Part shown: in pieces, positions 1 through 5,533 of the stretch | Layout: each line of letters begins with the position of its first letter | How positions within the stretch are numbered: the first letter of the stretch is position 1 | From: Candidatus Hydrogenedentota bacterium | Lineage (GTDB): Bacteria; Hydrogenedentota; Hydrogenedentia; Hydrogenedentales; SLHB01 | Direction of reading: 5' to 3' | DNA length: 5,555 nt | Assembly: GCA_003552765.1 (NCBI GenBank) | Contig: PUOI01000128.1 | Coordinates: forward strand, 1 to 5,555 | Notes under the pieces: generated by a model | Told to the model about the DNA's origin: nothing | Database searches by the model: none | What the model saw: the letters and a program-made list of their open reading frames with translations, nothing else | Program-made: the position numbers and the translations under genes

Positions 1-635
1 CCCGCCTACGCCACGCCCGTGAAGCCGTGACCGAGGCCAACCGTCGAATCGAGGGTTTCGACCTCGCCGAGACTCAGGCCCGCGAGGACACCGCGCAGGA
101 AGCCCTGCAAGAGGCCGACGAAGCATTGCAGGACGCCTTGGCGGACGGTGACGAAGGGGCCATCGAAGACGCCCGGAACCGGCGCAACCAGGCCACCGGG
201 GCCTGGAACACCGCCCGCGGCGCGCACGACGAGCGCAAGGCCGCCGTGAAGGGGCTGGAACGGCGCAGGGATGCCGCCCAGGCCGAGCAGGAGGCCGCTG
301 TCGCCGCTTTCACCGATGCGGAGGTGGCTTTCCTCCAGTCCGAACTGGATCGCGCCGAGGCGAGCTATGCGGCTGCGGCGAAGAAGGTCCGCGATACCTA
401 CTGCCGGACCCGCGCCCTGCATTTCGCCCTGCGCGGCAAGCTGGGGAACGGGGCACCGAGCATTGCCGACGCCACCATCCGCATTCCCACGCTCGGGCCG
501 TACAGCAAGAAGCTGCGCGCCCATCCCGAGCAGTACGGTCCCGCGTTCGAAGACGCGCACCTGAACGCGCACATGGAGGCCGCCAAGGAGGCCCTGAAGG
601 GCGACATCGAGGCCCTTGCGGGAAAGGCGGGATAG
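1..635 (+). CDS. Coiled-coil protein of unknown function, 5' end outside the window
   Basis: The reading frame is open from the first complete codon (3-5) to TAG at 633-635, so the gene almost certainly starts upstream. The GTG at 27 is only an internal valine and has no ribosome binding site. About 210 residues are visible. The first 140 or so are rich in Ala, Glu, Arg, Gln and Asp with repeated helix-friendly spacing and no proline, which suggests a long coiled coil. The last 60 residues contain Pro and Gly (segment GNGAPSIADATIRIPTLGPY) and look like a small separate domain. There is no membrane segment or signal peptide. A strong terminator lies just downstream, so this is the last gene of its transcript. 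I do not recognise the family. Phage structural or element-borne filament-like proteins can look like this, but composition alone cannot decide. Confidence 0.75.
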   Translation, partial: RLRHAREAVTEANRRIEGFDLAETQAREDTAQEALQEADEALQDALADGDEGAIEDARNRRNQATGAWNTARGAHDERKAAVKGLERRRDAAQAEQEAAVAAFTDAEVAFLQSELDRAEASYAAAAKKVRDTYCRTRALHFALRGKLGNGAPSIADATIRIPTLGPYSKKLRAHPEQYGPAFEDAHLNAHMEAAKEALKGDIEALAGKAG

Positions 636-666
636 CCGCTTTTCGGCAGGCGGTAATCGCCCTGTT

Positions 667-713
667 GCGGCCCTGAGCTGGTCATTCCGAGAAAGGCCGC
701 TCAGGGCCGTTTT
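667..713 (+). terminator. Rho-independent terminator of the coiled-coil gene
   Basis: A perfect inverted repeat pairs CGGCCCTGAGC (668-678) with GCTCAGGGCCG (699-709), giving an 11-bp GC-rich stem. The loop is about 20 nt, longer than usual, and a run of four T follows (710-713, then GTGT). It begins about 30 bases after the stop at 635. It separates the coiled-coil gene from the small genes to the right. Confidence 0.8.
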
Positions 714-716
714 GTG

Positions 717-731
717 TCACTCATATAGTGA
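717..731. promoter_or_regulatory. Short inverted repeat, possible operator
   Basis: TCACT, five bases, then AGTGA form a 5-bp-arm inverted repeat in an AT-rich stretch (710-780) directly after the terminator and before the DNA-binding-like small gene. A weak promoter overlaps it: TTGTGT at 712-717 and CATAAA at 734-739, with 16-bp spacing. Ribbon-helix-helix repressors often bind such short repeats in their own promoters. Short arms like these arise by chance often, so this is only a candidate. Confidence 0.25.
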
Positions 732-778
732 TTCATAAAACGGTGGTTTTCCCCCGGATTATGCGCCATATTCAAATC

Positions 779-970
779 ATGGATGAAAAGCGACCAAGAG
801 GACGACCGGCCCGACCGGGTGAATGGATGAAGTTGACCGTCCGTCTGCCGGTGGAATGGGCCGCATGGTTGCGGGATCGCCCGGAGCCGCAGGGCGATGT
901 ACTCGTGAAGGGGCTGGAGGCCTTGCAGCGGAGCGAAAAGCGCCGCGAGAGACGACGAAGACGGCAATAG
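779..970 (+). CDS. Small basic DNA-binding-like protein (ribbon-helix-helix type, AT-hook-like tail)
   Basis: 63 residues from ATG 779 to TAG 968-970. The N-terminus reads MDEKRPRGRPARPGE; its RPRGRP core resembles an AT-hook. It is followed by MKLTVRLPVEWAAWL, a short beta strand then a helix, and by a second helix (VLVKGLEALQ). That strand-helix-helix order is the ribbon-helix-helix pattern of CopG/Arc-type repressors. The C-terminal tail is almost all Arg and Lys. The start is uncertain: the frame runs back to a GTG at 728 and an ATG at 761, and none of the three has a clear Shine-Dalgarno sequence. I chose 779 because the AT-hook-like segment starts there. A role as transcriptional regulator of neighbouring element genes is inferred from the fold pattern and position. 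Confidence 0.6.
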   Translation: MDEKRPRGRPARPGEWMKLTVRLPVEWAAWLRDRPEPQGDVLVKGLEALQRSEKRRERRRRRQ

Positions 971-1028
971 AGCGCCCACCCGGACGGCTGCAACCGATCC
1001 GAGTGGACTTCCCAACGGTGAACCCTTA

Positions 1029-1034
1029 GGAGGC
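1029..1034 (+). promoter_or_regulatory. Shine-Dalgarno of the small-gene operon
   Basis: AGGAGG lies nine bases before the ATG at 1044. It is the strongest ribosome binding site in the window and fixes the start of the first gene of the four-gene run. Confidence 0.8.
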
Positions 1035-1043
1035 TAGACACCG

Positions 1044-1253
1044 ATGAGCACCACAAGAATACCGAACGACACCCGCGAGGGCATCCAGCAATGCCTGGAC
1101 GTCCTGTATTCCCGCCGATTTGCCCTCGCCGCATTGTGGGCCGAAGCTGCCGACCGGCACGACGCCCACCAGCTACTCGAAATCGGAGGCCGGCAAGCCG
1201 AAGTGGCTGTTATGATCCGCTGCATCCGTGCGATCCAGGGCGGTGCGGCATGA
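1044..1253 (+). CDS. Hypothetical small protein, first gene of the four-gene operon
   Basis: 69 residues, with a perfect AGGAGG nine bases upstream. The product is predicted to be mostly helical (segments around residues 10-35 and 40-64), without a signal peptide or membrane span. It has two cysteines (QQCLDV and MIRCIR), not in a metal-binding arrangement. I do not recognise the family. Its TGA overlaps the next ATG as ATGA at 1250-1253, so the two are probably translationally coupled. Small coupled genes of this kind are typical of phage and integrative-element accessory regions. Function unknown. Confidence 0.7.
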   Translation: MSTTRIPNDTREGIQQCLDVLYSRRFALAALWAEAADRHDAHQLLEIGGRQAEVAVMIRCIRAIQGGAA

Positions 1254-1525
1254 ACCCCGTCAACGGCACCGCCACCCGAGGCGAGAACCTCTTGCGGGCA
1301 TACAAGCACGGGTTCGCCCGCGGCTACCTCGGCTACGAGATGCACCCGCCCCGCAGCTGGACACGCTTCAGCCCCACCGAGTTCGAGGCCTTCGCCAGCG
1401 GCTACAAATGCGGCCAGCGCGAGGCGGCCCTCGACAAGCAGCGCCTGGAGGCCTTCCACCGCAATCGCGGCACCCGGAGCGCCACCGGATTCACACCCTC
1501 GCCCTTGCAGGAGATCACACGATGA
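1250..1525 (+). CDS. Hypothetical small protein, second gene of the operon
   Basis: 91 residues from ATG 1250, which overlaps the previous stop by the ATGA arrangement. The frame runs further upstream to 1091, but that would overlap most of the first gene. The coupled ATG is the sensible start. A central block, FARGYLGYEMHPPRSWTRF followed by SPTEFEAFASGYKCGQREA, is rich in aromatic residues and glycine with two similar halves (GFARGYLGYE and AFASGYKCGQ), and is probably a compact globular domain. The C-terminal 25 residues look disordered. The family is not recognised. Its stop overlaps the start of the next gene (ATGA, 1522-1525). Confidence 0.7.
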   Translation: MNPVNGTATRGENLLRAYKHGFARGYLGYEMHPPRSWTRFSPTEFEAFASGYKCGQREAALDKQRLEAFHRNRGTRSATGFTPSPLQEITR

Positions 1526-1899
1526 CGACACCGATGGAAGCATGGGCCGAAGGAAGGCCCCTTGTAATCTGGCCGCTGCGCGAGACGTACCCGGACTTCT
1601 GGTTCATCGTCGCGGGATACGCCCGCCTTCCCAAGGGCGATGTGTTCTTCCGCGACAACTGGAACGACCCGACCTTCGCGGGCCATTCGGCGCTCCTGCT
1701 GCACGGCCATGCCGAGCAGGTCCGGCCCGATGTCTGGCGGGCCGCAAGCGCGGAGATCCGGATCATGGACGTAGGACCCTACCGGGGGCAGGCCGCTCGG
1801 GTCCGCGATTACAACCGCGAGGTCGGAGCCGATCAGGCGCGATTCGATGAGATGGCCGCCCAGATTTACGGCGACGGTTCGGGGATCGCGGAGGAATGA
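1522..1899 (+). CDS. Hypothetical protein, intact member of a family present twice in the window
   Basis: 125 residues. ATG 1522 has AGGAG at 1509-1513, eight bases upstream. Upstream codons in the same frame (to 1228) lie over the second gene and are a shadow extension. Visible conserved blocks, judged against the decayed relative at 4966-5450, are the start MTTPMEAW, GRPLVI, a block FIVAGYARLPKGDVFFR, then PTFAGHSALL, and the strongest block GADQARFDEMAAQIYG near the C-terminus. The last block is a helix kept almost unchanged in the second copy and is probably the functional core. No catalytic motif or transmembrane segment is seen. It ends with an ATGA overlap into the next gene. Function unknown. 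Confidence 0.75.
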   Translation: MTTPMEAWAEGRPLVIWPLRETYPDFWFIVAGYARLPKGDVFFRDNWNDPTFAGHSALLLHGHAEQVRPDVWRAASAEIRIMDVGPYRGQAARVRDYNREVGADQARFDEMAAQIYGDGSGIAEE

Positions 1900-2117
1900 C
1901 CGCCGCCGACCCGCTGTTGGATGAAGAACCCCGACTGCGATACGCAGAAAAGCTGGCGCTCCTTATCCGCCGGTTCTTGCGAACGCCGGAGGAGAGGACT
2001 CGGGTCGCCGCTAGGCAGGCGAGAGTAGAGACTTCAGCACTTTGGCGAACTCGCTGCGAATTTTCATCTTGTTCTGCTCGAAGAACCCTCTTAAGTCGTA
2101 CCCGACAACTTCCTTGA
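1896..2117 (+). pseudogene. Hypothetical small gene, probably truncated by the restriction-modification cassette
   Basis: ATG 1896 overlaps the previous TGA by ATGA, with GGAGG at 1889-1893 just upstream, so translation initiation looks genuine. The first 40 or so residues (MTAADPLLDEEPRLRYAEKL, then a basic helix with LIRRFLRTPEERTR) have the same GC-rich, charged character as the other operon genes. From about 2011 the frame runs antisense through the 3' end of the endonuclease gene, and its residues become Ser/Arg/Thr-rich and shadow-like before a stop at 2115-2117. I infer that the original 3' part was lost where the cassette joined, somewhere around 2000-2030. The exact breakpoint cannot be seen. 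It could still express a chimeric 73-residue peptide. Confidence 0.5.
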
Positions 2118-2871
2118 AGAAAGCGAACGTGCTTTCCGTCGCATCATTGCCGAGCGTGCCAGTAAGGACGTGCATCTGACTGGAACGATACCTACGAATA
2201 ACGGTCTCACTGACCTGCGTCGAGACAATAACGATTGCTGGAAGGTAACCTTCATTAGTTGCGCGCATACCGAAGCGCAGATCTGCATTTTGGCGTTTTG
2301 AATCAGCGCTCTTGTATCCTTGGCGAATCTCCATGACAACACCGCGCAGATCACTCACCCTGTCCGCGCTTAGCCCGAGAAATTCTCCGGATTCTTGAAG
2401 CCACGACTGCAAACGTTCCTTGCTGGCGGCCTTGAGCATTTTTGATTTATCCAAAAGCAGATCCAGAGTATGCACACCTTCCTTACCGTCCTCCTTCTTG
2501 TACTTGTACGACCATTTAACGTCTTCGTTTCCTAGCGACAACGAATCCTTGGCTATCTCCCTCAGTAGGCGTTCGCAACCGATGCCCAATTGCCTATAGA
2601 TCGAAGTCATGCCACCTGCAGCTTTGTGGGCTGCGTACATCAGGTCCGAGTCCAAGCCAACCCAGTTGTAAAGTGGATCCGCGCCGAACATACTACGAAA
2701 GTCAGCGACAGAGACCCCATTCTCAGACTTCCCTTTACCAAACGCGGGTCGATATTTGGCGCATTCATCGAGCGGCTCGATCAATATTTGAAGGTACTTC
2801 TTTTCTCTGGCGGTCATTCGTCGGGCCCTTTTCTTTAAACGCTTAGGCTTGGCAACCACTGGGCTAGCCAC
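2011..2871 (-). CDS. Putative type II restriction endonuclease partner of the C5 methyltransferase
   Basis: 286 residues from a GTG start at 2871, overlapping the methyltransferase stop by 8 bp. An alternative ATG at 2817 (residue 19) has AAAAGGG about nine bases upstream, so the true protein may be 268 residues, without the Lys/Arg-rich start. The most telling block is residues 176-197: hydrophobic strand RGVVMEIRQ followed by GYKSADSKRQNAD. A strand ending in an acidic residue (E181) followed by basic and Gln residues is what a variant PD-(D/E)xK nuclease core can look like. D174, E181, K187 and the KRQNAD segment are candidate catalytic or structural residues. It is followed by a second strand (YLPAIVIVSTQ) and a helical C-terminus containing VVGYDLRGFF. 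The assignment rests mainly on this block and on position directly after the methyltransferase. I cannot name the recognition site or Pfam family. Confidence 0.65.
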   Translation of the reverse strand: MASPVVAKPKRLKKRARRMTAREKKYLQILIEPLDECAKYRPAFGKGKSENGVSVADFRSMFGADPLYNWVGLDSDLMYAAHKAAGGMTSIYRQLGIGCERLLREIAKDSLSLGNEDVKWSYKYKKEDGKEGVHTLDLLLDKSKMLKAASKERLQSWLQESGEFLGLSADRVSDLRGVVMEIRQGYKSADSKRQNADLRFGMRATNEGYLPAIVIVSTQVSETVIRRYRSSQMHVLTGTLGNDATESTFAFFKEVVGYDLRGFFEQNKMKIRSEFAKVLKSLLSPA

Positions 2872-4012
2872 GCGCCATATCGACTAAATCCATTTGACGA
2901 GGAAGCTGTCGCGGCGGTCGTGAATCCCTCGCGATTTTGTTCGAGTGAAGGTCGACCAAGTATTCCTGGATGGCACCAGCCACGACATGCCCGAGTAATG
3001 GTGGGACGGCATTTCCTATTTGCGTCATGTTCGACATGGCGGCGAAAGGAAAAACAAACTCGTCGGGAAAGGATTGAAGACGCGCACATTCCCTGACCGT
3101 CAGTCTTCGGTCCAGTTCGTAATGGAACTGGATTCTCGCCTTTGCGTTAGCCCTGATGCAATACGCCGGTTCCCCGCGCTTGTTCGTATGATCGCCTTGT
3201 CCACCGCCCGCCGTAGCCTTGGTGGCGACAAAATATTGACTCTGATTAGTAACGGACTCATCCTGCACAGATACAAGATCGTCGAGCGCTTCATCAATCG
3301 ACACGCGACGCACGACATGAGTCGACTGGGGTCTCTCGGGACGCCCCGGAAGATCGGCACGCTTTCCAACCAAGAAAAGCCTACGGCGACTCTGAGGAAG
3401 GCCGAAGTCAGGGCCGTACAGTTCCCAAACATCAAATTCGTAACCGCAAGCTTCGAACTCCTGGAGGATTGTCTCTAGGTACTTGCCGCCATGAAGCCTT
3501 TTTAAGTGCGGCACATTCTCCGCGACCACGATCTCGGGCAGATGTAAGGCCATGTAGTTGACTAACACTTGATAGAGCTGGCCCCGGGGGCTGGCCAGTC
3601 CGAGTTTCGGACCCGAAGAGGAAAAGTCTTGGCAGGGGAACCCGCCTAGCAATACCGTTGCCGCCGGTAGTTCGCTTGGCGCCATCACACTGAGGTCGCT
3701 GACCCTACCATGCTCCCCTATGTTTAGACGATAGGTCTCGATGGCCTTCTCGTCATTATCAATAGCAGAAATGATATGGAATGCACGGGGCTCGTATATC
3801 TTCCCTAAGAACCGGAAGCCTCCCAGGAAACCTAGGTCCAACCCCCCACAACCTGCGAAAAGCGATAGGACGGATGTGCTACCAGCCATGCGCTGCCCAT
3901 CTAATTCGGGGTGTCGAAACTTCGCGGTATTTGGATTTGACCGATACCCATGCTCGAACAGCGGCTTTGACCGCAGAGCGCGTCGTTTCGGTAAGCCCGA
4001 TTTTGGTCGCAT
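2864..4012 (-). CDS. DNA (cytosine-5-)-methyltransferase of the restriction-modification system
   Basis: Transfers a methyl group from S-adenosylmethionine to carbon 5 of a cytosine in a specific DNA site, protecting it from the partner nuclease. All the main C5 motifs are present in order in 382 residues: motif I LFAGCGGLDLGF (51-62, SAM binding), motif IV GGFPCQDFSSSG (123-134, catalytic C127), motif VI ENV (165-167), motif VIII PQSRRRLFLVG (206-216), motif IX RRLTVRECARLQSFPDEF (302-319) and motif X QIGNAVPPLLG (331-341). The region 217-300 is the target-recognition domain and looks short, suiting a single-site enzyme. ATG 4012 has GAGG ten bases upstream and gives a basic 41-residue N-terminal extension. 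A second ATG at 3889 lies nine residues before motif I, but its ribosome site is poorer. It looks catalytically intact. The target sequence is not predictable. Confidence 0.95.
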   Translation of the reverse strand: MRPKSGLPKRRALRSKPLFEHGYRSNPNTAKFRHPELDGQRMAGSTSVLSLFAGCGGLDLGFLGGFRFLGKIYEPRAFHIISAIDNDEKAIETYRLNIGEHGRVSDLSVMAPSELPAATVLLGGFPCQDFSSSGPKLGLASPRGQLYQVLVNYMALHLPEIVVAENVPHLKRLHGGKYLETILQEFEACGYEFDVWELYGPDFGLPQSRRRLFLVGKRADLPGRPERPQSTHVVRRVSIDEALDDLVSVQDESVTNQSQYFVATKATAGGGQGDHTNKRGEPAYCIRANAKARIQFHYELDRRLTVRECARLQSFPDEFVFPFAAMSNMTQIGNAVPPLLGHVVAGAIQEYLVDLHSNKIARDSRPPRQLPRQMDLVDMARG

Positions 4013-4038
4013 GTATCAAGTACCTCGCAGCGTTTCTA

Positions 4039-4054
4039 AGCAAACATGCTTGCT
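4039..4054. promoter_or_regulatory. 16-bp near-perfect palindrome upstream of the methyltransferase
   Basis: AGCAAACATGCTTGCT (plus strand) is symmetric except at one pair of positions. It ends 27 bp before the methyltransferase start and overlaps the stop codon of the accessory gene. It is not GC-rich and has no T-run, so it is not a terminator. Restriction-modification operons often carry an operator here, bound by a controller protein or by the methyltransferase's own N-terminal extension. That role is inference. Confidence 0.4.
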
Positions 4055-4616
4055 AGGACAGTGATCGAAGCAAGACGATCGAATCACTGATATGCTTCAA
4101 CAAATCTGCCCCATCGATCTCAGAAACCAGAAACTCCCTGGGATTGATGAACCGATCGTTATACTTCGTACTTGGATTGTTACCGTCCACGTCGATAACA
4201 AGGCTGTTCCGCGTGGTGCGATTCACAGGCTGAACGCCACTGACTTTCACTGTGGATGGTTGCATTACACCAGCAACCGCTCCGTCTCCATGTCTTCCAA
4301 AGCATACCGTGACCGATAAAGAGCTTGAGACAAACTTGCCTGCAGGAGTAAGGCCGACCCAGGGAACCCTTGGCATTGAAGGCTTGGCCTTCGAGAAAGA
4401 CATGACCAGCCGTGAATCCGCGGCTTCCGGTAGCGAGCGCATAAGGTAGATACCGAAGCGTTGCAGAAGATTCGCCGCCAGACGAGCACCTTCGGATGAT
4501 GAGTTGATGGCCCTAGTGGTTTTGTCGTAGCGTGCACAGAAGGAACAGATCTTTTTGAAGACAACGCGCAATCTTTCTGTATCGGACGGAGGTTGCGTAT
4601 CTGGTGTGCTGTTCAT
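4053..4616 (-). CDS. Accessory protein of the restriction-modification cassette, unknown function
   Basis: 187 residues from ATG 4616, which has AAGGG about eight bases upstream. The frame stays open to an ATG at 4739, but the promoter candidate at 4662-4690 would lie inside that longer version, so 4616 is preferred. The N-terminal half is helical (LRVVFKKICSFCARYDKTTR, then ARLAANLLQRFGIYLMRSL). Residues 81-120 contain PRVPWVGLT, a beta-like SLSVTVCFGR and GDGAVAGVMQP. A VPW(I/V) motif followed by paired beta strands recalls the DNA-binding N-terminal domain of McrB-type restriction proteins (DUF3578-like), but the match is by eye and weak. There is no helix-turn-helix typical of C proteins and no ATPase motif. 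The gene lies 40 bp before the methyltransferase in the same direction. It could be a specificity, control or nuclease subunit, or an unrelated passenger. Confidence 0.65.
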   Translation of the reverse strand: MNSTPDTQPPSDTERLRVVFKKICSFCARYDKTTRAINSSSEGARLAANLLQRFGIYLMRSLPEAADSRLVMSFSKAKPSMPRVPWVGLTPAGKFVSSSLSVTVCFGRHGDGAVAGVMQPSTVKVSGVQPVNRTTRNSLVIDVDGNNPSTKYNDRFINPREFLVSEIDGADLLKHISDSIVLLRSLS

Positions 4617-4661
4617 TTCGGACCCTTTGATGCGCATCGGGAGCTGGAGCGCAATCTGCCA

Positions 4662-4690
4662 AGGATAACCTAAACGCGGGGCATGGTCAG
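4662..4690 (-). promoter_or_regulatory. Candidate promoter of the restriction-modification operon
   Basis: On the minus strand, CTGACC (4690-4685) and TATCCT (4667-4662) are separated by exactly 17 bp. Each matches the sigma-70 consensus at four of six positions. The start point would fall near 4655, about 40 bp before the ATG at 4616, which supports that start for the first gene. Confidence 0.4.
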
Positions 4691-4965
4691 AACTCTCTAA
4701 TCTGGTCGAGCTAAATGCAGGTGGAAGTCGCTGGTCCAAAGATCTCCGTAGAAGCTCCCCGCATGGACAAACTCACGCCTGACCAGTTTTTGGCCGACGA
4801 CGCAGACCCCTCTCAACCCCTTCCTGATGGACTCGCGTCCCTACGTATGGTCAGCTTAGAGGTTCTTTTCCCGCTTGGTCAAAGGGTCAGCACACCGGGG
4901 GGGGGAGTGGGCGGGCTGGCCGCATAGAGTCGGCCCAGTGGTCGCGGTTCTAAGGGGTTAACCCG
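4691..4965. other. Stretch without a supported gene, right edge of the cassette
   Basis: The only open frame of note (+ strand, 4715-4927) has no good ribosome binding site, an unremarkable composition and a start inside the sequence upstream of the cassette promoter, so I do not call it. The stretch contains a run of nine G at 4897-4905. It also has AAGGGG at 4952-4957, which serves the start at 4966. It probably holds the right-hand cassette junction and decayed remains of an element gene. Confidence 0.4.
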
Positions 4966-5450
4966 ATGACACCGATGGAGCAGGGGCCGCAGGCAGGCCC
5001 CTAGTGATCCGGCCCTACCAAACCCGCAATCCAACCCTATCGTTCGTTGTGGGGGGCTATTCGCGCCTGCGGAAGGTTGACGTCTGGTTCCGGAACACCT
5101 GGGGCGGCCCCACCTTCGGCGGGCACTCCGCCTTCCTCGTCGGTGGGCGCGCTGAGAACCAAAGCCCCGAATCGTGGCAGTTCGACACTATGTGGATGGA
5201 GATCGTAGGCGAACCACCCTACAGTGACGCAGCCGCAACGATCTACGAATTCAACCGGGAGCGCGGCGCCGATCAGGCCCGGTTTGACGAAATGGCGGCA
5301 CGGCTATACGGGAGCGGTCCAGGTTCGCGGACGAGGGACCAGACCTCTGTGTCGCCGCAGGCCAGTCCGGTCCTCAGATGGTTACACAACGCTTACATGA
5401 AGATGACCAGCCTGAACGCCAGAGATCGGCGAAAAGGCGTAAGTCATTGA
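4966..5450 (+). pseudogene. Frameshifted relative of the gene at 1522-1899
   Basis: The original start ATGACACCGATGGA at 4966 matches ATGACGACACCGATGGA of the intact gene and keeps a ribosome site (AAGGGG, eight bases upstream). One base is missing at about 4979: intact GAAGCATGGGCC against GAGCAGGGGCC here. As a result the frame reaches TAG at 5002-5004. The other frame continues the homology (LVIRPYQTRNPTLSFVVGGY against LVIWPLRETYPDFWFIVAGY), with about half the residues identical and GADQARFDEMAA unchanged. Near 5324 a second shift or divergence removes the normal ending, and the frame runs on through unrelated sequence to TGA 5448-5450. A GTG at 5004 could start a 148-residue product, but it has no ribosome binding site. 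Most likely a pseudogene, unless the frameshift is a sequencing error. Confidence 0.7.
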
Positions 5451-5453
5451 CTT
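5441..5453. repeat. Perfect 6-1-6 inverted repeat next to the tRNA 3' end
   Basis: AAGTCA, T, TGACTT forms a perfect inverted repeat four bases from the encoded CCA of tRNA-Phe. In elements integrated at tRNA genes this is where the attachment site lies, so it may be an integrase-related site. It is too short to act as a terminator by itself, and chance cannot be excluded. Confidence 0.35.
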
Positions 5454-5457
5454 GAAA

Positions 5458-5533
5458 TGGTGGCCAGGGACGGAATCGAACCGCCGACACGGGGATTTTC
5501 AATCCCCTGCTCTACCGACTGAGCTACCTGGCC
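5458..5533 (-). tRNA. tRNA-Phe (GAA)
   Basis: The minus strand folds into a complete cloverleaf. The acceptor GGCCAGG pairs with CCTGGCC, the D arm is GCTCAGTCGGTAGAGC, and the anticodon stem GGGGA/TCCCC encloses loop TTGAAAA with anticodon GAA. The T arm is GGCGG/CCGTC (one G·T pair) with TTCGATT in the loop. Discriminator A and an encoded CCA occupy 5461 to 5458. The D arm and anticodon arm are nearly identical to the enterobacterial tRNA-Phe. The 3' end faces the gene array to the left, as expected where an element has integrated into the tRNA 3' end. Confidence 0.97.

Larger units (their letters stand above)
2011..4690 (-). other. Type II-like restriction-modification cassette (three genes and a promoter)
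   Basis: The three minus-strand genes are packed as one unit: accessory protein (4053-4616), C5 methyltransferase (2864-4012) and putative endonuclease (2011-2871), with a 40-bp gap, then an 8-bp overlap. The sequence is clearly poorer in G and C than the flanking genes and is oriented against the four-gene operon on its left. That composition and the truncated neighbour suggest horizontal acquisition. I found no transposase, terminal inverted repeat or target-site duplication at the edges, so how it arrived is unknown. The genes would methylate and cut the same unknown DNA site, defending the host or stabilising the element. Confidence 0.7.

Noticed and set aside
27..29. GTG as the start of the leftmost gene
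   Set aside because: The same frame is open back to the window edge and continues the helical composition; no Shine-Dalgarno precedes the GTG.
6..572. Long minus-strand open frame opposite the coiled-coil gene
   Set aside because: Antisense shadow of a GC-rich gene; Gly/Leu/Val-rich with no ribosome site. The + strand frame shows clear helical protein character and is followed by its own terminator.
823..1029. 68-residue plus-strand frame overlapping the small DNA-binding-like gene
   Set aside because: Out-of-frame shadow with Gly/Arg-rich composition and no ribosome site. The overlapping frame shows a recognisable fold pattern.
3020..3478. Plus-strand open frame inside the methyltransferase
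   Set aside because: It lies wholly opposite a methyltransferase with all conserved motifs and has no recognisable domain.
4617..4739. N-terminal extension of the accessory protein to ATG 4739
   Set aside because: A promoter candidate with 17-bp spacing lies inside it, and ATG 4616 has a better ribosome site.
4715..4927. 70-residue plus-strand frame right of the cassette
   Set aside because: No ribosome site at 4715 or at the inner ATG 4763, low-complexity glycine end from a G run, and no resemblance to a neighbour. Treated as unexplained sequence.
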